Shown piece by piece: positions 45,023 to 54,774 of a stretch of DNA of 64,000 nucleotides. Where the stretch lies: positions 12,361,501 to 12,425,500 of the forward strand of contig CM076961.1 in NCBI GenBank assembly GCA_039566865.1, written 5' to 3'. The notes beneath the pieces were generated by a model. The model did no database searches. It was not told the DNA's origin and was given only the letters and a program-made list of their open reading frames with translations. This DNA comes from Aurelia coerulea (taxonomy: Eukaryota > Cnidaria > Scyphozoa > Semaeostomeae > Ulmaridae). Position 1 is the first letter of the stretch. Every line of letters starts with the position of its first letter. The translations under genes were made by a program, and so were the position numbers.

Positions 45023-45690
45023 TTTCGTGTGGTCCTCTGATCACAAAATGGTACTTGAAATCTAAATCCGCTTGCTCTTTGTGGTTTCAGTTACATTTCT
45101 TTATTTCGATTGATTATAGTCAAATAAGGATTTAGAAAAGGAAACTTGGGATGACTACTAAAATTTGACTTTGGAATCACCAATTGAAATTTAAGGCATT
45201 CACTATAGTCTAGGATGTAAAGTGGCCAAACCCATCGCTAATCAAGTCGGAGGGTTTTACTATCTATACCAGAAAAAGTATGGGAGGGAATACTTGTGCT
45301 TCATGAAGATGGGCATTCGAACATGGACATTTCAGAAATCACAGGACTTCGTATATTAAGTTCATTATTCGGAGTTTCTTACGAGTTTCTAGAGGTTCCC
45401 ATAACAATCTTCATGTTCACTACCAAAGAAACATGCGAAAATAAAGTAAATCTATGTCACGAATTTCCTTTATCAGAATAAATGGTTTCTTAACTTATAT
45501 TTTCCAGTACTGGAGTTTCTTGATTTTTTGGCGATCTGATAAGTTGAGTTTCTTTTTGGGCAGTTTCTTATAAAAAAATACGTGTATTACAAACTCGATC
45601 GTCGTTGTGTGACGGTGTACGATTCGTGAGCAAGTATATGTATGATGATGATTAAGATTAAGTGTCAGGTCAAAGTTAGAACATAATCTT
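45023..45690. other. unassigned
   Basis: No family recognised. The 61-codon frame at 45296-45481 has no motif. Confidence 0.3.
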
Positions 45691-46410
45691 CATTTCATTT
45701 TCATTTCATTTCATTCATTTTCATTTTAAATTCTTTATACACGGTGGCCCCATCAACCAAGAGTGGCTGCTTTTCAGGGGGCCGTGGCAAAAACCTACTT
45801 ACAATACTACCAAAATTAAAAATAAAAAGAATATTTACAATGTTAAATTAGAATAAATGAAAAATTAAAAGCTATTTACATTTCAGTCTACATTTAAAAG
45901 TAGACAGAGAGGGGGCTAGCTTGACTTCATGCTCCAACTCATTCCAAAGCTTTGATCCACGGAACGAAAATGCTTTTTGGCCATTGCTTGTTTTCATTCG
46001 TGGAGCAAGCAAGTCAGTCTCAGAATTTCTCAAATTTACAATCTCCCTTGTCGAGTTTCTCGTGAATAGAGTAGAGAGGTAAGTGGGCGCGAGACCACTT
46101 ATTGATTTGAAAACAATGGTAGCCGTCTCTTGTTTGATCATGTCGTGGACTGTCGGCCATTTGAGCTCTTTTATCAAGTTTGCTGCTGGTGCATCATAGC
46201 TACTGTTGGTAACTATTCTCGCAGCACGATTTTGTAACTTTTGTAGCGCCAACAGGCGAGAGTCTCCACAGCTACCCCACACAGAGCAACAGTAGCGAAA
46301 ATGGGGCTCAACGATACCTCTATACATTTGACTAAGGGTATGCTTTGGAAGCAATTTCTTAGCATATTTTAGGAAACCTAAAGAGCAAGATATCTTTGAA
46401 CGTAAAGCCT
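45690..46410 (-). pseudogene. L2-like LINE, 5'-truncated
   Basis: A minus frame from about 46405 to 45872 encodes the post-RT region: FLKYAKKLLPKHTL, GIVEPHFRYCCSVWG, LQNRAARIVTNSSYDA, a LRNSETDLLAPR block and FSFRGSKLWNELE. It is the same family as the better-preserved 59600-62010 element. The 3' UTR ends in GAAAT/GAAAAT tandem units (45692-45730). The catalytic RT is absent. Confidence 0.85.
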
Positions 46411-46736
46411 TGGTATGCCTCTACTGTCATCTGAGATATCTAATGTGTGTGCTTGAAGGGAGAAATTAAACCCACAATGTAAATATGGAAATTGAAAAGA
46501 GATTCCTATTTGCATTTCACAATTTAATCAGGGATTCTGTAATCACGCGAAACGCACCAGTTGTTTTTACAATAATGTTCGAATAAATGTTTTACAATCT
46601 AACGTTATCAAATGCGAATGTAGTGTTCCATAAATAAAAGGAGTCTAAAATTCTAACAATGAAATAGAGAACGGAGAACGATTTATGTGACGAAATTTTA
46701 TTAAACTGCTATACATATGCTTGTATAGTTTATAAT

Positions 46737-47345
46737 ATGTATTTCGAAGTAGAAGCACGAGATCGCAACTGTCTATTAAAACAGAAAGTTACTGAAAAGA
46801 ATAAAGAAAATAGAGTTCCTCTAGTAATTGATTGGCTCCAGAAGTTTAAGGGACTCTCCCAAATACTACAAAGACACTACCATTTCATGATAATTGAACA
46901 TCCAGATCTCAAACAAGTATTCCCAGAACCACCCATATTTCCTACCGAAGAAATCCAAACTTGCACAATCATCTGGTTCAAACAAAGCGACAAAAGAACA
47001 AAAAGGCCGGCTATTCTGTGCGATGTTACGTTAGAAAAATCAAAGAAAAGAGGACGTCCATGCAAATTGTGTTGCCACATGGGACAAACAAATGACATAA
47101 CAAATACTAAGACTTGCAAAACATGTCGTATTGACGGTGGTTCCTGCAACAGCAAAAATGTGATTTATGCCGCTGAATGTATAAAGCATCAGCTAATATA
47201 CATCGGATATACATCCACAGCTTTAAGCCAAAGGTTTAATAAGCACCGGAGTGATGCAAAGCATGATCCGGATGCAACGGAACTGGGCAAACATTTTCAC
47301 GACAAGCATATGCAGCAGTTTAATAAAGTTTCGTCACATCAATCG
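46737..47345 (+). pseudogene. PLE-D GIY-YIG endonuclease fragment
   Basis: An open frame with RVPLVIDWLQKFKGL, KKRGRPCKLCCHMGQ, a Cys cluster and CNSKNVIYAAECIKHQLIYI. GYTSTALSQRFNKHRSD follows, then ELGKHFH. Together these are the I-Y-x(n)-Y-x-G-Y-T core and downstream Arg/His of a GIY-YIG nuclease with the preceding Cys-rich finger typical of PLEs. After about 47340 the frame runs into tail sequence shared with the inverted copy. The same lineage as PLE-E. Confidence 0.85.
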
Positions 47346-47456
47346 TTCTCCGTTCTCTATTTCATTGTTAGAATTTTAGACTCCTTTTATTTATGGAACA
47401 CAGCATTCGCATTTGATAACGTTAGATTGTAAAACATTTATTCGAACATTAATTGA

Positions 47457-47483
47457 CTGATGAAGGTCTACGATAGATCGAAA
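47457..47483 (+). ncRNA. hammerhead-ribozyme-like core in the PLE-D tail
   Basis: CTGATGA (47457-47463), helix II GGTCTA-CGA-TAGATC, GAAA (47480-47483). The strongest helix II of the set. Helices I and III remain unproven. Confidence 0.5.
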
Positions 47484-47558
47484 ATTTTCAAACAAACTAG
47501 TCTTGTTTTCTCTGCGTATTATTGACCTGAAACAAGGATACTCAATCTTATTTGACGC

Positions 47559-47559
<1 letters not shown>

Positions 47560-47655
<96 letters not shown>
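47560..47655. repeat. (AAT)n microsatellite, about 31 units
   Basis: Pure AAT array between the 3' ends of PLE-D (plus) and PLE-E (minus). Confidence 0.97.
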
Positions 47656-47689
47656 GAGTCAAGAAAAACAAGAACTTTTCAGTGAAATA

Positions 47690-47716
47690 TTTCGATCTTA
47701 TGTAGATCTTCTTCAG
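47690..47716 (-). ncRNA. hammerhead-ribozyme-like core, direct tail of PLE-E
   Basis: On minus: CTGAAGA, helix II GATCT-ACATA-AGATC, GAAA. Identical core to 50161-50187. Confidence 0.45.
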
Positions 47717-47891
47717 TCACAATGTTAATTGATTATAAGAGTGTACCATAACGATAAAGGAAAGAATTATAAATTCGATTTAAGAGTTCTACAAATGTCC
47801 GTGGAATTTCTGATTCTGATAATGCGGCGAAGATTGCTAATTACGAAAAGAATAAGTCATAAGAACATAAAACTCGAAATAAGGAATACAT

Positions 47892-48968
47892 ACACTTACC
47901 TCACATAAGTATTGCACCACCTTACTCAAAATGGCGGCCAAAAGTGTCTTTTTGCCCAACCAACAAAATTTACATATTAAAAGCATCAGCATTTAAGGGT
48001 TTCTCTACCGGGTGTTTTGGCCGGAAAATAATTGTTAATTTGTTTGCTTTTCATTCATAAGTAAAATGAAACATTGTTTTGTTGGTTTCTTTGATAAATT
48101 AGCAAAAACCTCCGGACAACACTGCACAAGATTTTGGCAGTATAGCTGGAGGAGTAGGCCAAAACAAAATGAGAAACGGATAGATATCTGGGGGCAAAGA
48201 CAACAACATTTTATAGTTTTCAAATAAGGATTCTACAAACTTTATCGCTATGACAAAAGTTTTCCGTGAGGAAGGCAAGAAGGATAAACACAAAGGGAAA
48301 ACGGAAAGAAGCCATTCCAAGGTAAGAATATCCTTGATATTACTTTTATCACGTTAACATTAATTTTGCTTCCTGGAAGACTTTAGGCAGGTGGTTGACA
48401 CTTAAATATGTGGATTTTGATGTGCTTAACAAAGTCGCTACTGTTTAATTTAGTTTTTAGGTAATTTTGAAATTTAACAAGTGACTGGAGCATGTTTTTT
48501 TAACGTGACTCCTTCTTAGAGAAATTCAAGTTCAGCTACATTGAATGACGGCCTTGTTATTTATTTGAAATTTCTTCTTTTATCACTTTCAAAGTGGAAA
48601 AATTGTATCATGAGGATAAAGTTTGCAGAATCCTAACTTGAAAACACTAAATTTTGTTTTCTTTGCCCCCAGATATCTATCCGTTTCTCATTTTGTTTTG
48701 GCCTACTCCTCCAGTTACGCTCCCAAAATCTTGTGCAGTGTTGTCCGGAGGTTTTTGCTAATTCATCAAAGAAACCAACAAACTAGCATTTCATTTTATT
48801 TATGAATGAAAAGCAAACGAATTAACAATTCTTTTCCCACCAAAACACGCGGTAGAGAAACCCTTCAATGCTGATGCTTTTGTTATGCAAATTTTGTTGA
48901 TTTGGCTGAAAGACACTTTTGGGCGCTATTTTGAGTAGGGTGGTGCAATACTTATGTGAGGTAAGTGT
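47892..48968. mobile_element. fold-back element, 1.08 kb, about 310-bp arms
   Basis: Arms 47892-48203 and 48660-48968 are inverted repeats starting ACACTTACCTCACATAAG. ACAT flanks both sides (47888-47891, 48969-48972). The uninterrupted inverted tail of PLE-E at 49803 shows the pre-insertion sequence, confirming the 4-bp duplication. No transposase. Superfamily uncertain. Confidence 0.85.
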
Positions 48969-48989
48969 ACATAAGATGCTGTTAATTCG

Positions 48990-49780
48990 GGAAACGTTTA
49001 TAGTGTGTTTTTGCGAGTTCACCCATTGCGCTGTTCATTCCATTGGGTTCTTTGTGTCCAATCTAGCAATCCATTTGTCCTCAAAGTTGCCTAGGTCTGC
49101 TTCGTTTCCTTCCACTTTCTGCAAAATATGCAGTTTAAAGTTCTTATCGAATGTGCAATCTTGGCTATTAAAGGAATGCCTTCCGAGTTCCGTTGCTGTT
49201 GGATCATTCCTAGAATCACTTCTATGTTTGTTGAATCTTTGGCTTACTGATGTAGAAGTGTAGCCGACGTAAAGACTGTTATGTTTGTTGCATTCTGCCG
49301 CGTAAATTACATTCTTGCTTTGACAAGTACCTCCAGAAATGTTTGAGACTTTTCTTGACATTTCATTTTTTAACTTATTTGTTTGTCCCATATGTGGACA
49401 TAGTTCGCAAGGACGTCCTCGTTTTTTTTTTATTCTTTTTGGGTGCATCTTACGCTTTCTCCGTATGATTTTGACTGTTTTGTTTCAGATTTAACTAATT
49501 TAGTGCGGATATTAGGGTTCCGACGATATGCGATCATGGGAGCATTTGAAAATATATTCCTCATATTTGGGTCTCCATGAATCATTAACTCGTAATTTCT
49601 ATGGAGTATCTTAGCTAGTCCTTTAAATTTCCTGTGCCAGTTAATTACTAGTGGTATTCGATCTTTATTTGGGCTATTGTTTTGTACTTGTCCATTCAGG
49701 AGTGATTTTCTGTCCTTTTCTTCGACTTCTTTCGCGATCTTATTTAAACCAGATATAGAATAACCACACTATAAACTTTT
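48990..49780 (-). pseudogene. PLE-E GIY-YIG endonuclease fragment
   Basis: On minus, a decayed leader (RIPLVINWHRKFKGL near 49650-49600) precedes the frame 49448-49035: KKRGRPCELCPHMGQTN, then GGTCQSKNVIYAAECNKH, LYVGYTSTSVSQRFNKHR and a DKWIARLDT end. The Y-V-G-Y-T core and Arg are preserved. The RT is missing, so this is again a 5'-truncated PLE. Confidence 0.85.
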
Positions 49781-49851
49781 CCCGAATTAACAGCATCTTA
49801 TGTTTGATTCCTTATTTCGAGTTTTATGTTCTTATGACTTATTCTTTTCAC

Positions 49852-50038
49852 AATAGACCTTTTAGCTATTCTAAAACAACGTTCGAATCGAACGATCTAC
49901 TGATACATTTTGATGAATTTTCAAATGTGCACAATAGTGATAGAAGCTCCAACGCCACTCGATCGAACCTCGCGTATAAAATTGTATAAAAATGACGCTC
50001 GATCCAGGCTCTTTTGTAGAATAGCTAAAAGGTCTATT
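49852..50038. mobile_element. 187-bp MITE, family F, copy 1
   Basis: Ends AATAGACCTTTTAGCTATTC with a perfect inverted counterpart. The matching direct tail of PLE-E (near 47845-47855) lacks it, which defines the insertion. Copy 2 is at 54061-54240. Confidence 0.85.
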
Positions 50039-50160
50039 AGCAATCTACACCGCATTATCAGAATCAGAACTTCCACGGACATTTGTAGAACCCTTAAATC
50101 GAATTTATAATTCTTTCCTTTATCGTTATGGTACACTCTTATAATGTATTAACATTGTGA

Positions 50161-50187
50161 CTGAAGAAGATCTACATAAGATCGAAA
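50161..50187 (+). ncRNA. hammerhead-ribozyme-like core, inverted tail of PLE-E
   Basis: CTGAAGA (50161-50167), helix II GATCT-ACATA-AGATC, GAAA (50184-50187). Confidence 0.45.
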
Positions 50188-50265
50188 TATTTCACTGAAA
50201 AGTTCTTGTTTTTCTTGACTCTATTATACTTAAATAATCAAGACGAAACAATTTTTACTTGCAAT

Positions 50266-50269
50266 AATG

Positions 50270-50351
<82 letters not shown>

Positions 50352-50370
50352 TAATAATAATAATAATTAT
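50266..50370. repeat. (AAT)n microsatellite
   Basis: About 30 units with a few ATG/ATT interruptions; the family C LINE fragment begins directly at its end. Confidence 0.97.
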
Positions 50371-50640
50371 AAAGATCTTGAAATTGAAGTAACAAAAATG
50401 TGGGAAATGAAGACATCGACAGTTCCAATTGTAGTGGGAGCACTGGGACTCATCAAGAAAGGCCTTGAGAAGTACGTCAGTCAAATTCCTGGCCACATAC
50501 GGATTGAAGAATTGCAGAAGATTGCTCTCCTCGGAAGCGCCCACATCCTGAGAAGAACGTTGTCCATCAAGTGAACACTGCTGTTGCCTTAGGGACATGG
50601 ACTGACCTCGGCACAGTGGCGAGAACTGTACTGCATTAAA
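50367..50640 (+). pseudogene. RLE-type LINE family C C-terminal fragment
   Basis: The frame carries KDLEIEVTKMWEMKT, VPIVVGALGLIKKGLEK, a RIEELQKIALLGSAHILR block and a stop at about 50574. This is the last 65 residues of the family C protein. The 5' break coincides with the (AAT)n array and a second (AAT)n array follows at 50653. Confidence 0.8.
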
Positions 50641-50651
50641 AGCAAAGAACA

Positions 50652-50652
<1 letters not shown>

Positions 50653-50686
<34 letters not shown>

Positions 50687-50698
50687 TAATAATAATAA
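50653..50698. repeat. (AAT)n microsatellite
   Basis: Between the family C LINE 3' end and the truncated 5' end of PLE-F. Confidence 0.95.
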
Positions 50699-51510
50699 AG
50701 CGTCTCGGTGATAATCTTCATACGGGTAAGCCGGTCCCACAGGCAAGCCTTTTCTCTCAATTTTTTGAACAAAATCATCGGGGTGAGTTTTCGGTAAAAA
50801 TAAGCATCATCGATGGTGTAGGTGACGTGTATTCGCTCCGTAGAAAGGAGCTTTTTTGGAAATATAAATTGGGTTTATTTTCTCCACAGGGCCTAAATGA
50901 AAGGGTAACGGATGTCGAGTTGGACTTGTTTGCTTGCGGGAGCGCTTAATCCCTCTACCGTTGCAGTTAGATCTTAGGGGAAGGGGAGGAGATGCTGGCT
51001 GGTTAACTTCGTGCAATTTGCACGTGGTGTTGGGGTGGAATTCCCATCGGGCCATTCGGGATTTAGCAACTTAAGCAAATCCTTAGAGGGTTATTGGCTG
51101 GCGTCTGTTTTCCTGTTTCCTTGTAAACATCTATATTTCGGCCGACACTCTCAATCCCATGTGGGTAAAAGGTTAAAAGATAGGCTGTATGATTGTAATT
51201 TTATGGTTTGGAATGTGTATAGGGTATTTTTGTTTTTATCTAAATAAGTTTATGTTAATTTTGTTTACGCTGTAAAACGTCTGTATTATTGTAAGTCTAT
51301 AGTTTGGAATATATCAAGGGTATTGTAATTTTGATTCCATGTACATTTTATGTTAATCTAATTTTATTTACATTGTATATAAACCTGGCTGTCCAAAATT
51401 ATAAAGTAAACTGATGAAGATCTTAATCGAGACGTCTTGACCAATAACAGTGTGTTTTTATATATTTTATTTTCTGTTGTTTTTTTATGGTGGTTTTAGT
51501 TCAATTTAAT
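50699..51510 (+). pseudogene. Penelope-like element F, C-terminal fragment and tail
   Basis: A frame from 50702 encodes the PLE C-terminus: GEFSVKISIIDGVGDVYSLR, RKELFWKYKLG, NERVTDVELDLFACG, stop at about 50947. It is close to PLE-C (VSIKIIDGASDVYSLRRKEL). A 450-bp 3' UTR with GGTGTTGGGGTGGAATTCCC follows. A hammerhead-like motif sits at 51411 and the tail ends at an AAT array. Everything upstream of the nuclease is missing. Confidence 0.85.
51411..51433 (+). ncRNA. hammerhead-ribozyme-like core in the PLE-F tail
   Basis: CTGATGA (51411-51417), GAT-CTTA-ATC helix, then GAGAC in place of GAAAC. The base change would be expected to weaken catalysis. Confidence 0.35.
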
Positions 51511-51546
51511 AATAATAATAATAACCCTAACCCTAACCCTAACCCT
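51509..51546. repeat. (AAT)5 followed by (CCCTAA)4 telomere-type repeat
   Basis: AAT units pass directly into AACCCTAACCCTAACCCT. TTAGGG is the common metazoan telomere repeat. Located between the end of PLE-F and a family C LINE fragment. Confidence 0.9.
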
Positions 51547-51549
51547 AGA

Positions 51550-52200
51550 GGGCACTATATTTGCAGTGCAAGAGCAAGCAGTGGGAACAAATTCAGTAAA
51601 GAACATCATTTACAACGAAAATGTATCAAAAGAATGCAGACTGTGCGGAAAAGCGGATGAAACAATTGCACACATTGCTTCTGAGTGTCAACAGCTAGCA
51701 CAAGTACAATATAAAGGCTGGAGACATGTCAAGGTAGCTCAAATTGTCCACTGGAAGTTCTGTCAAAAACTAGGATTAGAACATGGAGATAAATGGCACA
51801 ACCATAAAGTAGAGAGTGTGATTGTGACAGAAGACGTTAGGTTATTATGGGATTTTCCCATACAGACAGATCATCGACTGGAGCATAATCGACCAGAGAC
51901 TGTGTTTGAAAACAAAAAGGATCGATCGTGTTTGCTGATTGACATATCCTGCCCCTTCGGTACAAGAATTGAGAGAAAAGAAAAGGTAAAAATTGAGGTG
52001 TATCAAGACTTGAAGAGAGAGATTAAGAGGCTATGGAATGTGAGGGAAGTCAAGATTGTACCAATAATCATTGGGGCTCTGGGTACCATTGGAAAGAACG
52101 TTGAGAATTGGTTGAAGAAAATTGAAGTGGAATGCAGCACAGAACTTTTACAAAAGCTTGTCTGTTAGAAACTGCAAAGATCCTGAGAACAGTACTGGAT
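51550..52200 (+). pseudogene. RLE-type LINE family C, C-terminal third
   Basis: The frame 51566-52168 covers the zinc knuckle CRLCGKADETIAHIASEC, the HVKVAQIVHWKFCQKLG helix and VRLLWDFPIQTDHRLEHNRP. Next come the acidic nuclease strand LLIDISCPFGT, then VYQDLKREIKRLW and VPIIIGALGTIGK to the natural stop. It is the most complete family C nuclease in the window and its frame is intact for 200 codons. RPE replaces RPD at the usual first catalytic aspartate, so activity is doubtful. The 5' end abuts telomere-type repeats. Confidence 0.85.
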
Positions 52201-52703
52201 ACCTAAGGCCAAGGGACTTGGCTTGCTATCCAGCAGTTAACCGGCAGTCAACATCAACGCCGAGTGAATATTGAACAATAATCTACAAACTACTGGCTAA
52301 CCACCTTCAACTACCCCTTTTGAGATTGACATGAAATTATCCCGGAATCCTCCTTTAAAGTGTGTGCCTCAATTGGCGCTTGGATGCTGCTTTGCCTCAC
52401 ATTCTTAGCAATACTTTCCGGCACAAAAGTTGCTTTCCACATTTTTGGATAGTTTGCGCTAGAGTCCTTGTTAAGCGACGAGGGTGGTGGGTGGCAGTTG
52501 TTGTAGTTGAACAGCGAAGGAAAAGGTACTTGTTTTTAAGTCTGAGGCTCCTTCATAAAGATAACTATGTGAAAATTTAATAAAATGGAAACATAGCATA
52601 TTCAAAACAGTTCCGCTTTTGCCATTCTCAATGCTCTCATTTTGTCTTCAAGATAAACGTTTTCGATTCTTACCTTCCCATAATCATAAAGTTTGATACC
52701 TAC
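52201..52703. other. intron 3 start region, LINE 3' UTR and unassigned
   Basis: Possible family C 3' UTR followed by unrecognised sequence. No gene. Confidence 0.3.
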
Positions 52704-52781
52704 CGCTACACTCAAAGGATCCTACTGTATTGACGCAATACTCTCCACCCTGACAAGGCTCGTTTTGACATTCATTCTCAT
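52704..52781 (-). CDS. CRELD: CRELD-like gene, exon encoding EGF-CA module 1
   Basis: A 78-bp phase 1-1 exon with acceptor CATTTTCAG and donor GTAGGTATC. It encodes DENEC, a Cys pair around GG, YCVNTVGSFEC and SG: a calcium-binding EGF module (D-E-N-E-C replaces the usual D-I-D-E-C). It lies only 197 bases from furin-like exon 1, with which it joins as CRDENEC. The downstream intron of 23.9 kb is the most retroelement-dense part of the window. Confidence 0.85.
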
Positions 52782-52978
52782 CTGAAAATGTAAATTACAA
52801 TCAAAACGTAAAATTGACAGTTTATATTAAGTCTCCGATGCTCTGTTTTTCTATTGTTAAGATTTACAGAGATGGAAAGTAACTTGTTTTAAACATTTTG
52901 GTTGAAGGGCATGCCTATATATCTGTATTTATTTGACACAGCACTTACTATGGTAGATAGATGTTCCTCTGTACGTAC

Positions 52979-53080
52979 CTCTGCAGCCTTTATCGGCATC
53001 CATGACGTAGCCTTCCTTGCAATCATCACATCCATTTGGTCCGTCTTCAGAACAAGTGCTTTTACAAGAGTCGTCGCATG
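52979..53080 (-). CDS. CRELD: CRELD-like gene, exon encoding furin-like repeat 1
   Basis: A 102-bp phase 1-1 exon with acceptor ATGATTAACAG and donor GTACGTAC. It encodes CDDSCKSTC, then GPNGCDDCKEGY and a final KGC. The Cys spacing matches furin-like repeats 2-4. The upstream exon supplies T to form the Ser codon of CNSCDDSC, the short linker between the laminin/EGF-like module and the first furin-like repeat in CRELD proteins. Confidence 0.85.
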
Positions 53081-53240
53081 CTGTTAATCATATAAACAAC
53101 CATATAAAAGTATATGAATTTAGATTTAAGTAAGATCTAAGGTGGCACTCTGTTAGGGAGAGAGCTAACTGGCTTTGAAACACAAACATAGTGCTGAAAC
53201 TCCAAAAACGGTGTTATGAGAGACATACTCACTAGAGTTA

Positions 53241-53520
53241 ATGAAACAACCTCTCGCTCCGGCTGAGCAAAATATCAACCAAATAGATCTATTGGTGACA
53301 ACATCAGCTAGTCAAATATATTTTTCTTTCAGAGTGACCAGTCTCTGGAATCGACTAAATTTCGAAAAGGGAGCATATTTGAACAAATTCTGCGATCTTC
53401 AAGGCCTTAATCGATGTGCAAAACATGTTTTCTTTTATTTTTGCTGTTATAAAACTGTGGTTATTCTAAGCTTATCCTTTTGTAAACTAGTATATATATT
53501 GCATGGCCCCCTGTAAAACA
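53241..53520 (+). pseudogene. possible LINE 3'-end relic
   Basis: The frame contains TSLWNRLNFEKGAYLN, reminiscent of the LWN block near LINE C-termini. It is followed by GCATGGCCCCCTGTAAA, which also occurs (as GGCCCCCTGTAAAT) in the L2-like LINE 3' UTR at about 23640. Evidence is slim. Confidence 0.3.
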
Positions 53521-54060
53521 GTTTTAACAGAGGGGTTACGATGCCTAAAAAATTCAAAATGACATGCAAAAAATAAGCCCGAAAGTTAGGGATTAGGATT
53601 CCCACTCTGCTGAAAGCTCACACAGAGATCCAGGGAGGGGAGGGGGGCAACTCAAGTCTTGCGATGAATGGGACGTGTTACCCAACTTTTAGCGGGAGAC
53701 TCATGTTTAAGGATCATCGGTCGATTTTCATACTAATGTTAAAAGATTTTTTGGAGAAAAAGCCTGTTAACTTCCCGGAAATCAAGTGTCAGTTCACCTT
53801 GAATTTATAATATGAAGGTAAAGTGACAACGATCCAAGTTTCAGAGCTAAAACGAAAATTATCCAACGTTACAAACGATTAACCCATCAGCAATTTTGTT
53901 ACAATTCTAAAAGGCCCTATTTCTAATGGAAAAGATAAATTTTAACACCCATATTTAGGGGTTTTAGAGGTTCAAAACCCGGACTTATGGGCGGCACGTA
54001 CCCGTTCCTCCATATATGGAAGTTATCCCCCTTCCCCATCCTAGACTAGAGAGAGCCATC
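53521..54060. other. intron 1, unassigned
   Basis: No recognised feature. Confidence 0.3.
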
Positions 54061-54240
54061 AATAGATCTTTTAGCTACTCTGAAAACAATCTGAATCGAA
54101 AGATAACTTTATTCATTTTGTAAAATTTTCGAATGTGAACAATACTGATAGATCCTCTAATGCCACTCAGTCGAAGCTCTCGTATAAAAATGTGTAACAA
54201 CATCGCTCCAGATTATTTGGTAGAATAGCTAAAAGGTCTA
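54061..54240. mobile_element. MITE family F, copy 2
   Basis: AATAGATCTTTTAGCTACTC at the left and GAATAGCTAAAAGGTCTA at the right. The interior aligns with 49852-50038. It lies within intron 1 of the CRELD-like gene. Confidence 0.85.
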
Positions 54241-54379
54241 GGTTGTTCAATGCCAGATCAAATGAATCACGAGGCGTGGTAATATCGAAAAGAAGGACCA
54301 AGGCACTGCTTCACTTAACTTTAAAGTGTTACTTACAGATACCTATGGATGATAAGTAAAAATAAAAAAGCATAAATAC

Positions 54380-54494
54380 AATTGCAGGTATTATTGCCAG
54401 CATCATAATATCCATCTTGACATTCATTGCAAAGATCTCCTTCGTATCCACTATCGCAATCACATTTCCCACTTCCTGATCTTGTTCCTGAGCC
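54380..54494 (-). CDS. CRELD: CRELD-like gene, exon encoding the laminin/EGF-like module
   Basis: A 115-bp exon, phase 0 start and phase 1 end, acceptor ATTCATTTAG, donor GTATTTATG. It encodes GSGTRSGSGKCDCDSGY, then GDLCNECQDGYY and TC. The G-x-G-T-R-x-G-S-G-x-C and L-C-x-x-C-x-D-G-Y-Y spacing is the conserved block just after the WE domain in CRELD1/2. Joined to furin-like exon 1 through a TCA Ser codon. The 5' exons (signal peptide, N-terminal region) are not found in the window up to 64 kb and probably lie beyond it. Confidence 0.85.
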
Positions 54495-54774
54495 CTAAAT
54501 GAATATCACGAATGTTACTTCAAAGCATCATACAGACATCTATCAAGTGCACTAATGTATTTTGGTGTCCGATGTGTCAATAAATTTTGAACTGATTTTA
54601 TTGTATCATTATCATTATCATTGCTATCATTATCAATTTATTCAAAGTAGGTATACATATAAAAAATAGCCATAAGATAAGAGGTAATTCAAGCCTACTC
54701 TCAGATTTTTTCATTTTTATGTACGAAGTAAAACGAGTAAATATTGGAGTGAGGTGGTGTAACGCACCCTCTCA
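54495..54774. other. spacer with imperfect ATCATT repeats
   Basis: TTATCATTATCATTATCATT near 54601-54640; otherwise nothing recognised. Confidence 0.5.

Larger units (their letters stand above)
46550..47530 (+). mobile_element. Penelope-like element D with inverted 5' tail
   Basis: 46575-46710 is the reverse complement of 47315-47450 (TGTTCCATAAATAAAAGGAG and ACGGAGAACG blocks), i.e. the element's own 3' tail placed inverted at its 5' side. The nuclease-coding fragment and direct tail follow, ending before an (AAT)n array. The RT is missing. Confidence 0.85.
47657..50225 (-). mobile_element. Penelope-like element E with inverted tails, twice interrupted
   Basis: Minus orientation. 50225-49768 is an inverted copy of the 3' tail, 49767-48973 the nuclease-coding fragment, and 47888-47657 the direct tail ending at (AAT)n. 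The direct tail is split by a fold-back element (47892-48968) and the inverted tail by a small MITE (49852-50038). The two tails agree closely wherever both are present. Confidence 0.85.

Noticed and set aside
50206..50370. Poly-Asn protein start and poly-Ile/Tyr frames around 50.2-50.8 kb and 47.5 kb
   Set aside because: Translations of AAT microsatellites.
42814..51546. CRISPR-like interpretation of the many short inverted and direct repeats
   Set aside because: No regular repeat-spacer spacing; the genome is eukaryotic and the repeats are transposon tails and microsatellites.
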